DNA of 64,000 nt from Adiantum capillus-veneris (lineage: Eukaryota > Streptophyta > Polypodiopsida > Polypodiales > Pteridaceae). Shown here in pieces: positions 23,201 to 33,364 of this stretch; positions within the stretch are counted from its first letter, which is position 1; every line of letters starts with the position of its first letter. Where the stretch lies: contig CM043942.1 in assembly GCA_014529385.2 (NCBI GenBank), positions 6,447,001 to 6,511,000 of the forward strand, written 5' to 3'. The notes below the pieces were generated by a model that saw nothing but the letters and a program-made list of their open reading frames with translations, made no database searches and was not told the origin of the DNA. The position numbers and the translations under genes were made by a program.

Positions 23201-24600
23201 AGTGCTAGAAAGTGCTAACAATGTTTGAGAGTGGTCACCTTTTAAGAACTTGCAACCACTTTCAGCCGCCTATAGGCTCTTTTAAGCACATGAAAACATC
23301 TGGAAATACATGCAAGTGCTTGCACGTGCATAAAAGTGGTTAAAAGTTCTTGCAAGTGCTAAAAAATGCTTGACTATTTAGCACTTGCAAACGCCTTAAC
23401 CACCTGCAAAGCACTTCCAAGCACTTTAAAACACCTAAAAATGCCTGCAAGTGCTAAAAAGTGCCTAACTCTTATGCACTTGCAAGCGATTTGAACCACC
23501 ATTCGGCACATTAAAGCACTTTGAAGAACTTTCAACCACTCGCAAACTCTTGCAAGTGCTTGAAGAAGATTCAAAGTGGTTAAAATTGCTTCATGCTTTC
23601 AAAGTGATTAAAAGTGATTTTTGCAATCACTTCAGAGCACTTTTAACCACTTTAAAGCACTTTGAAACAATTTGAAGACCTTGCAAGCACTTGCAGGAGT
23701 TTGCAGGTAGTTGAAAGTGCTTCAAAGTTCTAAAAAGAGCTTCCAAGTGCTAGCAAGTTCCTTTCAAAGTGCTGCAAGTGGACAGATTGAACTACAAATG
23801 CTTGCAAGTGCTAAAAATTGCCTTACTTTTATGCACTTGCAAGCACTTTGAACCACCCCCACAGGGATATTAAAGCATTTTGAAACACCTTCAAGCACTT
23901 GGAGGACTTTGCAAGTGGTTGAAAGTGCTTCAAAGTGATTAAACTTGCATCAAAATGATTTCAAAGTACTTAAAAGTTTACTCTTCAATCAATTCAGATC
24001 ACTTTGAGGCACTTTTAAGCACTTCAGATCACTTTGAGGCACTTTTAACCAATTTAGGACCCTGCAAGTGCTTGAAATTTCTTCAATTGCTAAAAAATGT
24101 TTCCAAGTGCTAGAAAATGCCTTTCAAAGTGTTGCAAGTGAACAGATTGAGCACCTAGAAGCACTTGTAAACACCTACAAATGCCAGCAAGTGCTAAAAA
24201 GTGCCTAACTTTTATGCTTTTGCAAGCACTTTGAACCACCTGCAGGGATAATAAAGCACTTTCAAGCACTTGCAAAACTTTGCAAGTGGTTGAAAGTGCT
24301 TCAAAGTTCTTAATTTGCAAATTCTTTCAAAGTGCTAAAAAGTTTATTCTGCAATCACTTTAGAGCACTTTGAGGCACTTTGAGGCACTTTTAACCACTT
24401 TTAAGACCTTGCAAGTGCTTGAAAGTTCTTCAAAGTGCTAAAAAGAGCTTCCAAGTGCTAGCCAGTGCCTTTCAAAGGGCTGCAACAAGTGGACAGATAG
24501 AACACTTGTAGGCACTTGCAAGTGTCTACAAGTACTTGAATGTTCCAGCAAGTGCTCCATGGTTCTTGCAAGTGCCTGCTTATGATGGTTGGTTGTGCAA
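23200..24600. repeat. word-repeat array 1 (AAGTGCTTGCAAG / GCACTTT)
   Basis: About 1.4 kb made almost entirely of variants of AGTGCTTGCAAGTGCT and its reverse complement (AGCACTTTCAAGCACTT), without a fixed period. Both orientations occur. Open frames across it are products of the repeat. Confidence 0.9.
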
Positions 24601-24629
24601 TAATCTTCCTTTTTTTTTCATTTTGTACA

Positions 24630-25345
24630 AAAAATAGTTCAGGAAATGGAGTGGGAGCTTGGTGAGTTCAGAAGGCAGGCCTCCTTCGTCCAACAAGTTC
24701 ATGAAAAGAGAGGGCATTTCCCTTCTTGTGGCCACTCCACCTTCCAAGTCTAAATTTAGTGTGGATATTGTTTTATTGTCTGGAAATTGTGTGGCACATG
24801 GTCAAGAACTGTCGAGCAAATATGCGACCGATGTCTTTCAGCTATCATGTGCACACAGATACCATTCGTTCTGCTTTTCAATGGTCAGCGCGACTGATCC
24901 CAAGTGTGTTGTACCAGATTGTAAATGGGAGATACCCCATATAGCAAGATGTTGGGCACTTGGGAATTCTTATGAGGAGCTTGAAGGTAGGTTGGTCATT
25001 TTATACAACAGAACTTATGCTAATCTATTGTCGAGACTAATTGTGTGCGTTGGTTCAACTGAGCCAGTGGCTGAGAAAGAAGCTTCCACATCGTCCATGC
25101 ACGATGTGGATGAGGTCTTTGACCTTGACGCCATGCTGCTGAAGTACAAGAACTTTGAAGGTGGGAAAACTGTTGAGGGTAGTGACCAAGACATTCTGAA
25201 GGAGACAACTCCGTCCGTAAGCAACCAAGGTAATGTCAGTTTTGTATATCTGTCTCCTCCCATGTATGAATCATGGTCACCGTTTTCATTGTGGTCACAT
25301 TATGCTGCCCAGGTATTGATGCCTGAAGGAGGACAGTGTAGCTGA
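24630..25345 (+). pseudogene. cargo gene B: RING-like Cys/His cluster protein
   Basis: In the frame from 24659 (228 codons) residues 61-90 read QLSCAHRYHSFCF...KCVVPDC, giving Cys64, His66, His69, Cys72, Cys83 and Cys88 in a spacing like a RING or other treble-clef zinc site (C-x-H-x2-H-x2-C, then C-x4-C). RING proteins are usually ubiquitin ligases; whether this one was is unknown. A pyrimidine-rich stretch ending in AG at 24642 could be an intron acceptor. The exon reading GEFRRQASFVQQVHEK in another frame just before suggests a frameshift. After the cluster the protein is acidic and ends at 25343-25345. Confidence 0.45.
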
Positions 25346-25673
25346 GGCAAAGGATCCTAAAATGGAATCAACAATTTGTAGTGGTGGAGATGCGGAAGAA
25401 GAGAAAAAATCAGATGGAGGACGAGCTATCCCAGGACCCCAAAAAAAGTAATGGCATACCGCCCCCAAAAACGAGAGCATGCAAGAAGCTTTAGCTTCTT
25501 GAATCTTTGTATCTTTTTTTCATGCTATCTTTTTTAGATTGCAACTTTATATCTTTTTCCCTGGCAATATAAATTTAAGTATTCTCTCTTAGTTTCTCTC
25601 CATTTGTTCTCTGTAGTTAAAATTTGTGTGGTTGGCTCAAAACCCCCACTACCCCCTGATGAGGTAGAGCACA

Positions 25674-26510
25674 TTGATCGCCAGCTTCCTTGCTTACAAA
25701 ATGTCTCGCTTCCTAGTCCATAGAGATTTGGTAGTAATTGTAGACTTAAAAAATGTGCTTGCTTGTGTGCATAATAAGCGCAAAGGATTGGTTCCAGATT
25801 TAAACACGATGTACTTTGACAAAGTAAAGGGGGATGATACCATCACCTACTATGCACAAAACAATGCAGAGTTATTCTTGCTTGGACTCAGTCAGATAGC
25901 AGAGACTTTTCTGTGGTTGTCGCGTGCCTGCCACAATCTTGAGAAGGGTATGGACAAGTGCCTATCTCAGGCCAAGCATTGTCTGAGTGGGTGGCTAGCA
26001 CAAAACTGCTGCCATGTTAGCAGTTGGGAATTTGGAAAACCCCCAAAGCAAATGTTCTTTGAAAAACTTGAAACCTTTTCGCACCTCTTTCCTAAGTTCA
26101 ATAAGTCTAACATTTTACTGCTGGATGATTCCCTTTATAAGATGTACTTCAATGATCCCAGTAACTTGGTCATTCTGTCTGGGATAGAAAAGCAAAATGA
26201 GAGGCAGTGGGAAATTTTCCTCAAAGAAGATGTTGCCTTGTTTATAATACAGTGGGCTGAGACTCCTGACAGAGCTAAGACTGTTAGGGAATGTCCATTT
26301 GATACGAGGATGGATAAACTTGAAAAAATGAACTGGAATCTGGCACATGGAAAAGTGTGGGCACAACAGGAAATTCTTGCACCGAAAATGCTATGTCTAG
26401 CAACCACTTATAAGCGGCCATGTCGGCAAGAATGGCCAAAGCAGTCTACTAACTGGCTTTACTCCTTGAAAAAGATAACTCCCTGTAAAGAAAACTGTTC
26501 TTGTATCTAA
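25674..26510 (+). CDS. cargo gene C: FCP1/NLI-like HAD phosphatase domain
   Basis: 278 codons without a stop. Residues 19-31 (LVVIVDLKNVLAC) fit the first HAD motif, though the usual D-x-D-x-T/V has Lys at the second Asp. Residues 73-85 (SQIAETFLWLSRA) sit where FCP1 domains have the D..WTS strand. GKPP (121-124) suits the Lys motif, and NILLLDDSLYKMYFNDPSN (146-164) is a close match to the LLIDDSPYK...NP motif that characterises FCP1/NLI-interacting-factor phosphatases. Those enzymes remove phosphate from serine, for instance on the RNA polymerase II tail. Loss of the second Asp, the general acid, would impair catalysis. The frame may be a last exon: a T-rich run ending in AG lies about 135 bp upstream. 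Confidence 0.55.
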   Translation: MIASFLAYKMSRFLVHRDLVVIVDLKNVLACVHNKRKGLVPDLNTMYFDKVKGDDTITYYAQNNAELFLLGLSQIAETFLWLSRACHNLEKGMDKCLSQAKHCLSGWLAQNCCHVSSWEFGKPPKQMFFEKLETFSHLFPKFNKSNILLLDDSLYKMYFNDPSNLVILSGIEKQNERQWEIFLKEDVALFIIQWAETPDRAKTVRECPFDTRMDKLEKMNWNLAHGKVWAQQEILAPKMLCLATTYKRPCRQEWPKQSTNWLYSLKKITPCKENCSCI

Positions 26511-26559
26511 ACCTGAATATACTATGAAGATTTTGAAAGTCAATTGCTACTACTGATGT

Positions 26560-27221
26560 CAACTGGAATTTGTGTTAAGTGTTGCTTAAGTGGTCAAGTG
26601 GTTTAAAGTGGGTGGTTTTCAAGTGGTCAATATTGCTTGTGAAGTAGTATAAAGTGCTTCAAAGTGCAAGTCAAGTGGTCAAAAGTGTTGGTCAGGTGGT
26701 CCTAAGTGGTCCAAAGTGCTGTCAACTCGAATTTGTGTTAAGTGTTGGTTAAATGGTCAAGTGGTTTAAAGTGGGTGGTGGTCAAGTTGTCAAGTGGTCA
26801 ATAGTGCTTGTGAAGTAGTATAAAGTGCTTCAAAGTGCTGGTTAGGTGGTCAAAAGTACTAATCAGGCTGTCCTAAGTGGTCCACACTGCTGGTCAGGTG
26901 GTCCTAAGTGGTCCAAAGAGTTGGTCAAGTGCTTCATAGTGCTTGTGAAGTAGTATAAAGTGATGGTCAGGTGGTCCAAAGTGGTCCAAAGAGCTAGTCA
27001 AGTGGTTCAGGTGGTTGTTAAGTAGTTGTCAAGTAGTACAAAGCACTGCCCAAGTGGTTCAGGGGTTTGGTCAAGTGGTTCAAAGTGCTGGTCAGGTGGT
27101 TCAGAGTGCTTGTCAAGTGGTATAAAGTTCTATCAAAGTGGTTCAGGGGGGTGGTTAAGTGGTTCAAGGGGCTTGTCAAGTGGTATAAAGTGCTTAAAAG
27201 TGCTAGTCAGGAGGTCCTAAG
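26560..27221. repeat. word-repeat array 2, left part (CAAAGTGCT / AAGTGGTC)
   Basis: Irregular repeats of TGGTCAAGTGGT, TATAAAGTGCTTCAAAGTGC and TAAGTGGTCCAAAG. Interrupted at CTAAG (27217-27221) by copia-1; the array resumes at 32718. Confidence 0.9.
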
Positions 27222-27413
27222 TGAAGGAGTACGAGCGGAAGTGCGACGCGAGAGAGAGTGCGAGAAGAAGAGCACGACGATATGGTGAACTCGCTCTACT
27301 GTAATGTGTAGAGCATAGTGAGTTCTTATTAGGTTTTTACAAAAGAATGTGTGTACATACCTGGCGGCCCGCCCACTTACCTGGGCGACCACATTGGGCT
27401 TTATACCCCAACA
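27222..27413 (-). repeat. copia-1 3' LTR
   Basis: 192 bp; on the minus strand TGTTGGGG...CTCCTTCA. Preceded on that strand by the polypurine tract at 27414-27428 (AACTGGGAGGT). Confidence 0.96.
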
Positions 27414-27502
27414 ACCTCCCAGTTAAAGTCCAATGTGGTACTTTAAGTGTGAGAGAAGCTACTATACAAGATAATATACAAGAGGTGTAGAGAAGTGATG
27501 TA

Positions 27503-30500
27503 CTACCCTACACCTAACTGCTTGCGAAAATGCGCAAAGCTCTCTGAGGGAAGTCCTTTTGTAAGTAGATCCACAGGATTTTCTGTGGTGTGAACTTTGA
27601 CAAGCCGAAGTTGCTTATCCTCGAGCATTTCCTTGATGAAATGATACTTCACATCCACATGCTTTGTCTTTGAGTGATAAACTGGATTGCGAGCCAATTG
27701 TATAGCACTTTGACTATCACAATATAACACAGGCATCTCTTCTTTGATTCCCAAATCTGTTACTAGTCGATTAAGCCAAATTGATTCTTTGCATGCCTCT
27801 GATGCTGCAACATATTCAGCCTCTGTAGTAGACTGAGTAACACAATCTTGTAATCTAGAACGCCATGATACTGCTCCACCAGCCAATGTAAAGACATACC
27901 CTGACGTAGACCTTCGGTTGTCTAAGTCACCTGCATAATCTGAGTCTGTAAAACCCTTTACACTTAGCTCCTGACTCCCATAGCATATATGCATACTCTT
28001 TGTAGCTTTCACGTATCTCAATATTCCTTTCACCGCCTCCCAATGTTTCTTGCCTGGGTTTGACATGTATCGACTTACTACTCCCACTGCAAATGCAATG
28101 TCTGGGCGAGTAGCAATCATTGCATACATCAAACTACCCACTGCAGACGCATATGGAATCTTATCCATTTCAGCCTGTTCTTCCTCAGACACAGGACAAT
28201 CTTGTTTGCTAAGTTTCACATATGGTGGCAATGGAACACTCAATGCCTTTCCCTTCTCCATATTGAAACATTGCAAAACCTTGTCAATATACTCTGTTTG
28301 AGATAACCAAATCAACTTTCTTGATCTGTCTCTCTCAATGCGCATACCAAGTATATGACTTGCCTCACCCATGTCTTTCATGTCAAACGATTTTGCCATC
28401 TTTGACTTCAAAGCTGAAATTTCTTCCAAGTGCTTGCCAGCAATCAACATGTCATCCACATACAAAATAAGGATCAGCCAACTGCCATCCTTAGCCTTCT
28501 TTGTATATAGACAGTGATCGAACTCACTATGTTTGTAGCCTTGAGAAAGCATAAACTTGTGGAATTTATGGTACCATGCCCTCGGTGATTGTTTTATGCC
28601 ATAAAGACTTTTTAACAACTGGCATACCCAATCTTCCTTGCCTTTCTCAACAAACCCTTCTGGCTGCTGCATGTAAATTTCCACATCTAAATCACCATGC
28701 AAGAACGCTGTCTTGACATCCATTTGGTGCAACACCAAATCTAATATGGCAACCAATGCAAGAAAGCATCTCAATGTAGTCATCTTGACCACCGGAGAGA
28801 AGACTTCATCAAAGTCAATGCCTTGTTCTTGCTTAAAGCCCTTGGCAACAAGCCTTGCTTTGTACTTTGGCTGACTCTCATGAGCGGTGATCTTATACCT
28901 GTAAACCCATTTACAAGGTAGAGCCTTTTTGCCCCGTGGTAATTTAACTAGCTTCCATGTCTGGTTTTTATGCAGAGCTGTCATCTCTGACTGCATGGCC
29001 AATTGCCAATTCCTGGAGTCCTTCATTTGCACTGCTTCCTTGTAACATGAAGGCTCATTGCAATCAGTCAACATGACATAGTTCATAGATGGAACAAACC
29101 TATCAGGAGGTCGCGTGACACGTCCAGATCTACGCACAATAGGTGGCTCAGGCTCAGCCACAACCTGTGGTTCCAATATATCCTGTCCTTGCTCCTCTTG
29201 AGCCCTGACATTTTGTCTTGCACGTGCAGGTCCATCTTCTTGGAAGACAACTCTTCTAATCTCCTCAACCCTCTCTGGTTTAGAATGATATTTGGATTCA
29301 TTAAAGTGAACATCATTGCTGCGGACAACCTTTCTGGATTCGGGATCCCAAAGTCTGTACCCCATCTCACCAGAATTACCATAGCATAGAAAGATGCACT
29401 TTCTACTCTTTGGCTCAAGTTTGTTCGTAAATTCCTTTGGAATGTGAGTATATGCCTCACAGCCAAAGACTCTGAGATGCTTGTATGAGGGCATTTTGCC
29501 TGACCATACCATCTCTGGCACTGAATCCTTCTGCAAAACCTTGCTAGGAGATCTATTTACAAGATGAACAGCTGTTGATACAGCTTCAACCCAAAACCCA
29601 TTTGGCAGTTGTGCATTAGACAACATACTTCTGACCTTCTCTTGTATGGTCCTATTCATCCTCTCAGCAACACCATTTTGAGGAGGATTGTAAGGAGCAG
29701 TAAGTTCACGTTTTATAACTTTTGACTCACAAAAGTCCTGAAAGGCCTTTGAAACATACTCTCCACCATTGTCAGTGCGTAAGCATTTAAGCTTCTTGCC
29801 ACTCTGATTCTCCACAAGTGTCACAAACGTTTTGAAAACACTAAACGCTTCATCCTTGTGCTTGAGAAAGTAAACCCATACTTTCCTCGAGTAATCATCT
29901 ATAAATGTCATAAAGTAAGAAGCTCCCCCTAGAGATAGGTTAGGCATAGGTCCACACAAATCACTATGAACAAGTGCCAACTGTGTATCTCTTCTACTGC
30001 TTCTATGCTTATGTGGCTGCTGTGTTTGCTTAGCATACAGACAATGTTCACAGAATTCAAAATCATTAAATGAAAAGCCAGGCAAATAACCAGAATGAGA
30101 CAAGATTTCCATTCCCTTCTTGGACATATGTCCTAACCAGCTATGCCACAAAGAAACGTTCGGCTGCTCGGTTACATTGATTACATTTTTAGAGACATTT
30201 GATACATAAATCATGTAAAGTCCTCCAGACTTTACTCCATGTGCTACTGTCATAGAACCCTTGGATATCTTCCACATGTTCTGTCCAAAAGTGGTGACGT
30301 AGCCAGCATCATCAAGTAAACCTGTGCTGATCAAGCTCTTTGTAATTGCGGGAACATGTCTCACATTCTTCAGCGTGAAAGAAGAGCCATTCTGAAACTT
30401 CAATTGAACATCTCCAACACCTAAGATCTCACATGTCTGCCCATTGCCTAGCCGAACATGATCTTTAGTGGTCACATAAGAGGTAAACCACTCCTTGTTT

Positions 30501-30598
30501 GGAGACACATGAAGTGATGCCCCTGAGTCTATAATCCAGTCACTCAGTGCATTTCCATCAGATGCTGTAAGAAGAGCTAAGTCCATTGTATTCTTCAA
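27503..30598 (-). CDS. pol: copia-1 Pol: protease, integrase, RT, RNase H
   Basis: 1,031 codons without a stop. Protease: DWIIDSGASLH with the catalytic D-S-G at residues 24-26. GAG pre-integrase: LWHSWLGHMSKKGMEIL, then a Cys/His pair. Integrase core: LVHSDLCGPM, FIDDYSRKVWVYF, LRTDNGGEYVSKAF and PPQNGVAERMNRT give the D-D-E triad. RT: KARLVAKGFKQEQGIDFDE and LILYVDDMLIAG with the intact YVDD. RNase H: TDSDYAGDLDNRRSTSGYVF and TEAEYVAASEACKE. The size suits a Tork-type Pol. The first listed codon is TTG; the true reading comes from gag in the same frame, 15 bases upstream of which sits a TGA. The enzyme domains look functional; expression would need readthrough or reversion of the TGA. Confidence 0.97.
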   Translation of the reverse strand: MKNTMDLALLTASDGNALSDWIIDSGASLHVSPNKEWFTSYVTTKDHVRLGNGQTCEILGVGDVQLKFQNGSSFTLKNVRHVPAITKSLISTGLLDDAGYVTTFGQNMWKISKGSMTVAHGVKSGGLYMIYVSNVSKNVINVTEQPNVSLWHSWLGHMSKKGMEILSHSGYLPGFSFNDFEFCEHCLYAKQTQQPHKHRSSRRDTQLALVHSDLCGPMPNLSLGGASYFMTFIDDYSRKVWVYFLKHKDEAFSVFKTFVTLVENQSGKKLKCLRTDNGGEYVSKAFQDFCESKVIKRELTAPYNPPQNGVAERMNRTIQEKVRSMLSNAQLPNGFWVEAVSTAVHLVNRSPSKVLQKDSVPEMVWSGKMPSYKHLRVFGCEAYTHIPKEFTNKLEPKSRKCIFLCYGNSGEMGYRLWDPESRKVVRSNDVHFNESKYHSKPERVEEIRRVVFQEDGPARARQNVRAQEEQGQDILEPQVVAEPEPPIVRRSGRVTRPPDRFVPSMNYVMLTDCNEPSCYKEAVQMKDSRNWQLAMQSEMTALHKNQTWKLVKLPRGKKALPCKWVYRYKITAHESQPKYKARLVAKGFKQEQGIDFDEVFSPVVKMTTLRCFLALVAILDLVLHQMDVKTAFLHGDLDVEIYMQQPEGFVEKGKEDWVCQLLKSLYGIKQSPRAWYHKFHKFMLSQGYKHSEFDHCLYTKKAKDGSWLILILYVDDMLIAGKHLEEISALKSKMAKSFDMKDMGEASHILGMRIERDRSRKLIWLSQTEYIDKVLQCFNMEKGKALSVPLPPYVKLSKQDCPVSEEEQAEMDKIPYASAVGSLMYAMIATRPDIAFAVGVVSRYMSNPGKKHWEAVKGILRYVKATKSMHICYGSQELSVKGFTDSDYAGDLDNRRSTSGYVFTLAGGAVSWRSRLQDCVTQSTTEAEYVAASEACKESIWLNRLVTDLGIKEEMPVLYCDSQSAIQLARNPVYHSKTKHVDVKYHFIKEMLEDKQLRLVKVHTTENPVDLLTKGLPSESFAHFRKQLGVG

Positions 30599-30613
30599 GA
30601 AGTAGATGTCTCC

Positions 30614-31483
30614 TCACACTAGACTATCATCCTCTGCAACAGTGTTTGTCACATTTATTTCTTGAATCTTCACTGAGGACTTGTTCTTCTCACCATGGTC
30701 TTCAGCTTTCTCTTTGCCTTTTTCTGCTTTCCATTCTCTGCAGTCTCTTTTCATGTGACCCTTCTTGCCACAATGGTAGCATTCTATGTCACTCTTGCCT
30801 TTAGCACTGCGGGACTTGCTACGAGACTGATTCCTCTTTCCACCTTTGTACTTTTCTTTGGTCCTTCCCCTGACAACTAAGGCTGTTCCTTTGCCTTTTT
30901 CCATTGTCTTTCTATTGGTTTCTTCAGTAAGCAGACTTCCTTCTACACTTGCTATGTTCAAACCATCTGGAGGTGCAGAATTACTCAAAGCTGTGCGAAA
31001 AGTTTCCCAACTTTTCGGCAATGTGATCAACAGGAACATAGCTCTAACAGGTTCATCAAACTTGACACCTTGAGCTGACAACTGACTGTAGATTGTGTTG
31101 AATTCATTCAGATGATTGGACATAGGTGTCCCTTCTTTCATCTTCAAATCAACAAGCTTCTTAAGCCAGTATACCTGTGAAGCTGCACTCTGCTTCTCAT
31201 AAAGATCACTCAGCTTTAACCATGCTTTTTAAGCCGACATCTCGTCTGCTACATTGAAGTAAACGCTTTCTGCCAAAGTCAGCATAATGGTAGAAAGTGC
31301 CAATTCATCCATTTCGCTCCATTCATCTTCGTCCATATCTTCTGGTTTTATCCCTTTGAGCTTTATAGGTTTTATCTTCTTCTTTTGTACCAACACTTGC
31401 CAAATCTGCTTCTTCCACAATGGGAAATTGGTTCCATCCAGCTTCTTGATATTGTAAAGAGCAGTGTCCTGTGATCCAGCCAT
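30614..31483 (-). pseudogene. gag: copia-1 Gag with one internal stop
   Basis: Starts MAGSQDTALYNIKKLDGTNF at 31483. The N-terminal part with FPLWKKQIWQVLVQKKK is the usual copia Gag start. A TAA at 31229-31231 interrupts it after residue 84; the same frame then continues to 30614 with SNHLNEFNTIYSQLSAQGVK, a basic linker and a nucleocapsid zinc knuckle CYHCGKKGHMKRDC (C-X2-C-X4-H-X4-C). The frame ends at a TGA (30614-30616), beyond which Pol follows in frame. Gag forms the virus-like particle for reverse transcription. Confidence 0.92.
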
Positions 31484-32525
31484 AGCTACGCTTCACAGTG
31501 GTTTACTTTCCTGGGAAAAATTTGGCAGAGTTTCCCCTGTAAACTGACCTCTGAACCAATATCAACCTGTCAAATGAACCAAAAAAGCTTCAGATTCTGC
31601 ATAAATTTCGGCAGAGTCTCCTTTGTAAAATGGCTCTAGTGTACTCAAAAAACAGACCAAAAACAGCTCAAAAACACTGTCTCTCTAACACTGTAAGCTG
31701 CGGGTAAACCTGTCCTACACCTATACTGTCTCTCACTGTCCTATAAGCATAGACTATGACAATGCCTCAACGGCAGTAAAGCAAAGATGCAATCCCAGCT
31801 GTCTAACTCACAGTCAATACATCCTAGCTGCCTATCTAAGGGTGCTCGAGGGATCGCTCCAAGACCTGTATCACCGAAAGGATCTCAACATTCAAGAATC
31901 CCCCAACTCAATAAAACCTCACTCGACCCTCAACAAAGGCTGCAGTAAATCTGACAGTATATAGACTTCCCACAAAGTCATACATCCACAAATTTCCCAC
32001 TGTATGTTGTAACCGCTGCGGCTGTTGTTTGCTGCGACTCACAGCCAGCAAACCCTCAACAAACATACATCATTTCTGACAATACATCCCATCTGGAACT
32101 ACCTGCAATGTCAGGATGAAATCTGGAATATCAAGCAGCAAACACAAGCTACCTGATGAACTAGTGGATGTCGCCTACAGTCTATGTGTAGATGCGCCCG
32201 TGTCGTATGTGACACGCCTCCAAGAACTGTGAGCCGTCCTTCGATGTGTAGACAGCCACAAATCAACACTCTGGGAGTGTCGATATCCTCAGCACATGCA
32301 GTCGTAGGCCGAAAACCCCAAATTTGTAGAGTCGGATCTGCACCCGCCAAGACCACGTAGTCGAAAATGGCCTACGCAGACCTTTGTCGAAGCCGAACGG
32401 TGACCGAGATTCACCACGAGATTTGGGGCCGTGTCTTCGCCTGTCGAATTTCACTCCAATCTGAGCTGGTGACTCTAGCCTCCTGCAGTGCTGCCTCGAG
32501 CCTCGATCTGAGCTCTGATACCAGT
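31484..32525 (-). other. copia-1 5' leader and primer binding site
   Basis: About 1 kb between the 5' LTR and the Gag start. Directly after the LTR on the minus strand comes ACTGGTATCAGAGC, an exact match to the usual initiator-Met tRNA primer site (32512-32525). The leader is otherwise noncoding; short frames in it have no family resemblance. Confidence 0.9.
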
Positions 32526-32717
32526 TGAAGGAGTATGAGCGGAAGTGCGACGCGAGAGAGAGTGCGAGAAGAAGAGCATGACGATATGGTGAACTCGCTC
32601 TACTGTAATGTGTAGAGCATAGTGAGTTCTTATTAGGTCTTTACAAAAGAATGTGTGTACATACCTGGCGGCCCGCCCACTTACCTGGGCGACCACATTG
32701 GGCTTTATACCCCAACA
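32526..32717 (-). repeat. copia-1 5' LTR
   Basis: 192 bp, three transitions from the 3' LTR. Promoter function is expected here from its position; no individual element is claimed. Confidence 0.96.
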
Positions 32718-33065
32718 CTAAGTGGTCCAAAGAGCTGGTCAAGTTTTTCAGTGGGCTGGTAAATTGTGCTTAAGTGGAACAAAGTGCTATCCAAGTGGTT
32801 CAAGGGGTTGGTCAAGTGGTTCAAAGTGTTGGTCAGGTGGTTCAGAGTGCTTGTCAAGTGGTATAAAGTGATGGTCAAGTGGCTCATAGTGCATGTCAAG
32901 TAGTATAAAGTGCTTAAAAGTGATGGTCAGGTGGTCCTAAGTGGTCCAAAGAGCTAGCCAAGTGGTATAGGGGGTTGGTAAAGTGATCAAAAGTGCTTTT
33001 AAGTGTTTCTGGGGACTGGTAAAGTGGTTCAGGGGGGCTAGTAAAGTGCTGGTGAACTGGCCAAG
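32718..33065. repeat. word-repeat array 2, right part
   Basis: Continues the array of 26560-27221 after the copia-1 target duplication, with the same words (GGTCAAGTGGTTCAAAGTG). It fades out at about 33065. From 33066 to 33364 there is AT-rich sequence without a recognised feature. Confidence 0.88.
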
Positions 33066-33364
33066 TTCACTGCCCCCATTTTATTTTTATTAAAAAAATA
33101 TGGTTCACTGCCTCCTTTTTATTGTTATAAAAAAACAGTGCTAGCTACTGTTAAAAGTACTGGTCAAAGTCAAATTTATAGAGATAAATCTTACAAGTCC
33201 TCCTCTTGGGGCATGCTATTATAGGTTTGCTTGAATATGTCATTTAACATATCATATACATTATGCTCACCTTCCCTCGGGGACATGGAAAACCTAATGC
33301 ATCGCACCAGATGGGATTAGATTAGAGGAGTGGGCTTGTTGTCCAAAAGGACATAAGTATCATC

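Larger units (their letters stand above)
27222..32717 (-). mobile_element. copia-1: young Ty1/copia retrotransposon
   Basis: 5,496 bp with two 192-bp LTRs that differ at 3 positions, all C/T, and a 5-bp target duplication CTAAG (27217-27221, 32718-32722). On the minus strand: 5' LTR, initiator-Met primer site, leader of about 1 kb, gag, and a polymerase in the protease-integrase-RT-RNase H order that defines copia. gag and pol are in one frame, interrupted by one TAA inside gag and one TGA at the gag-pol border. The Pol wording (Tnt1-like, ending LLTKGLP) suggests the Tork lineage. LTR identity of about 98.4% makes it the youngest datable insertion here. Confidence 0.97.
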
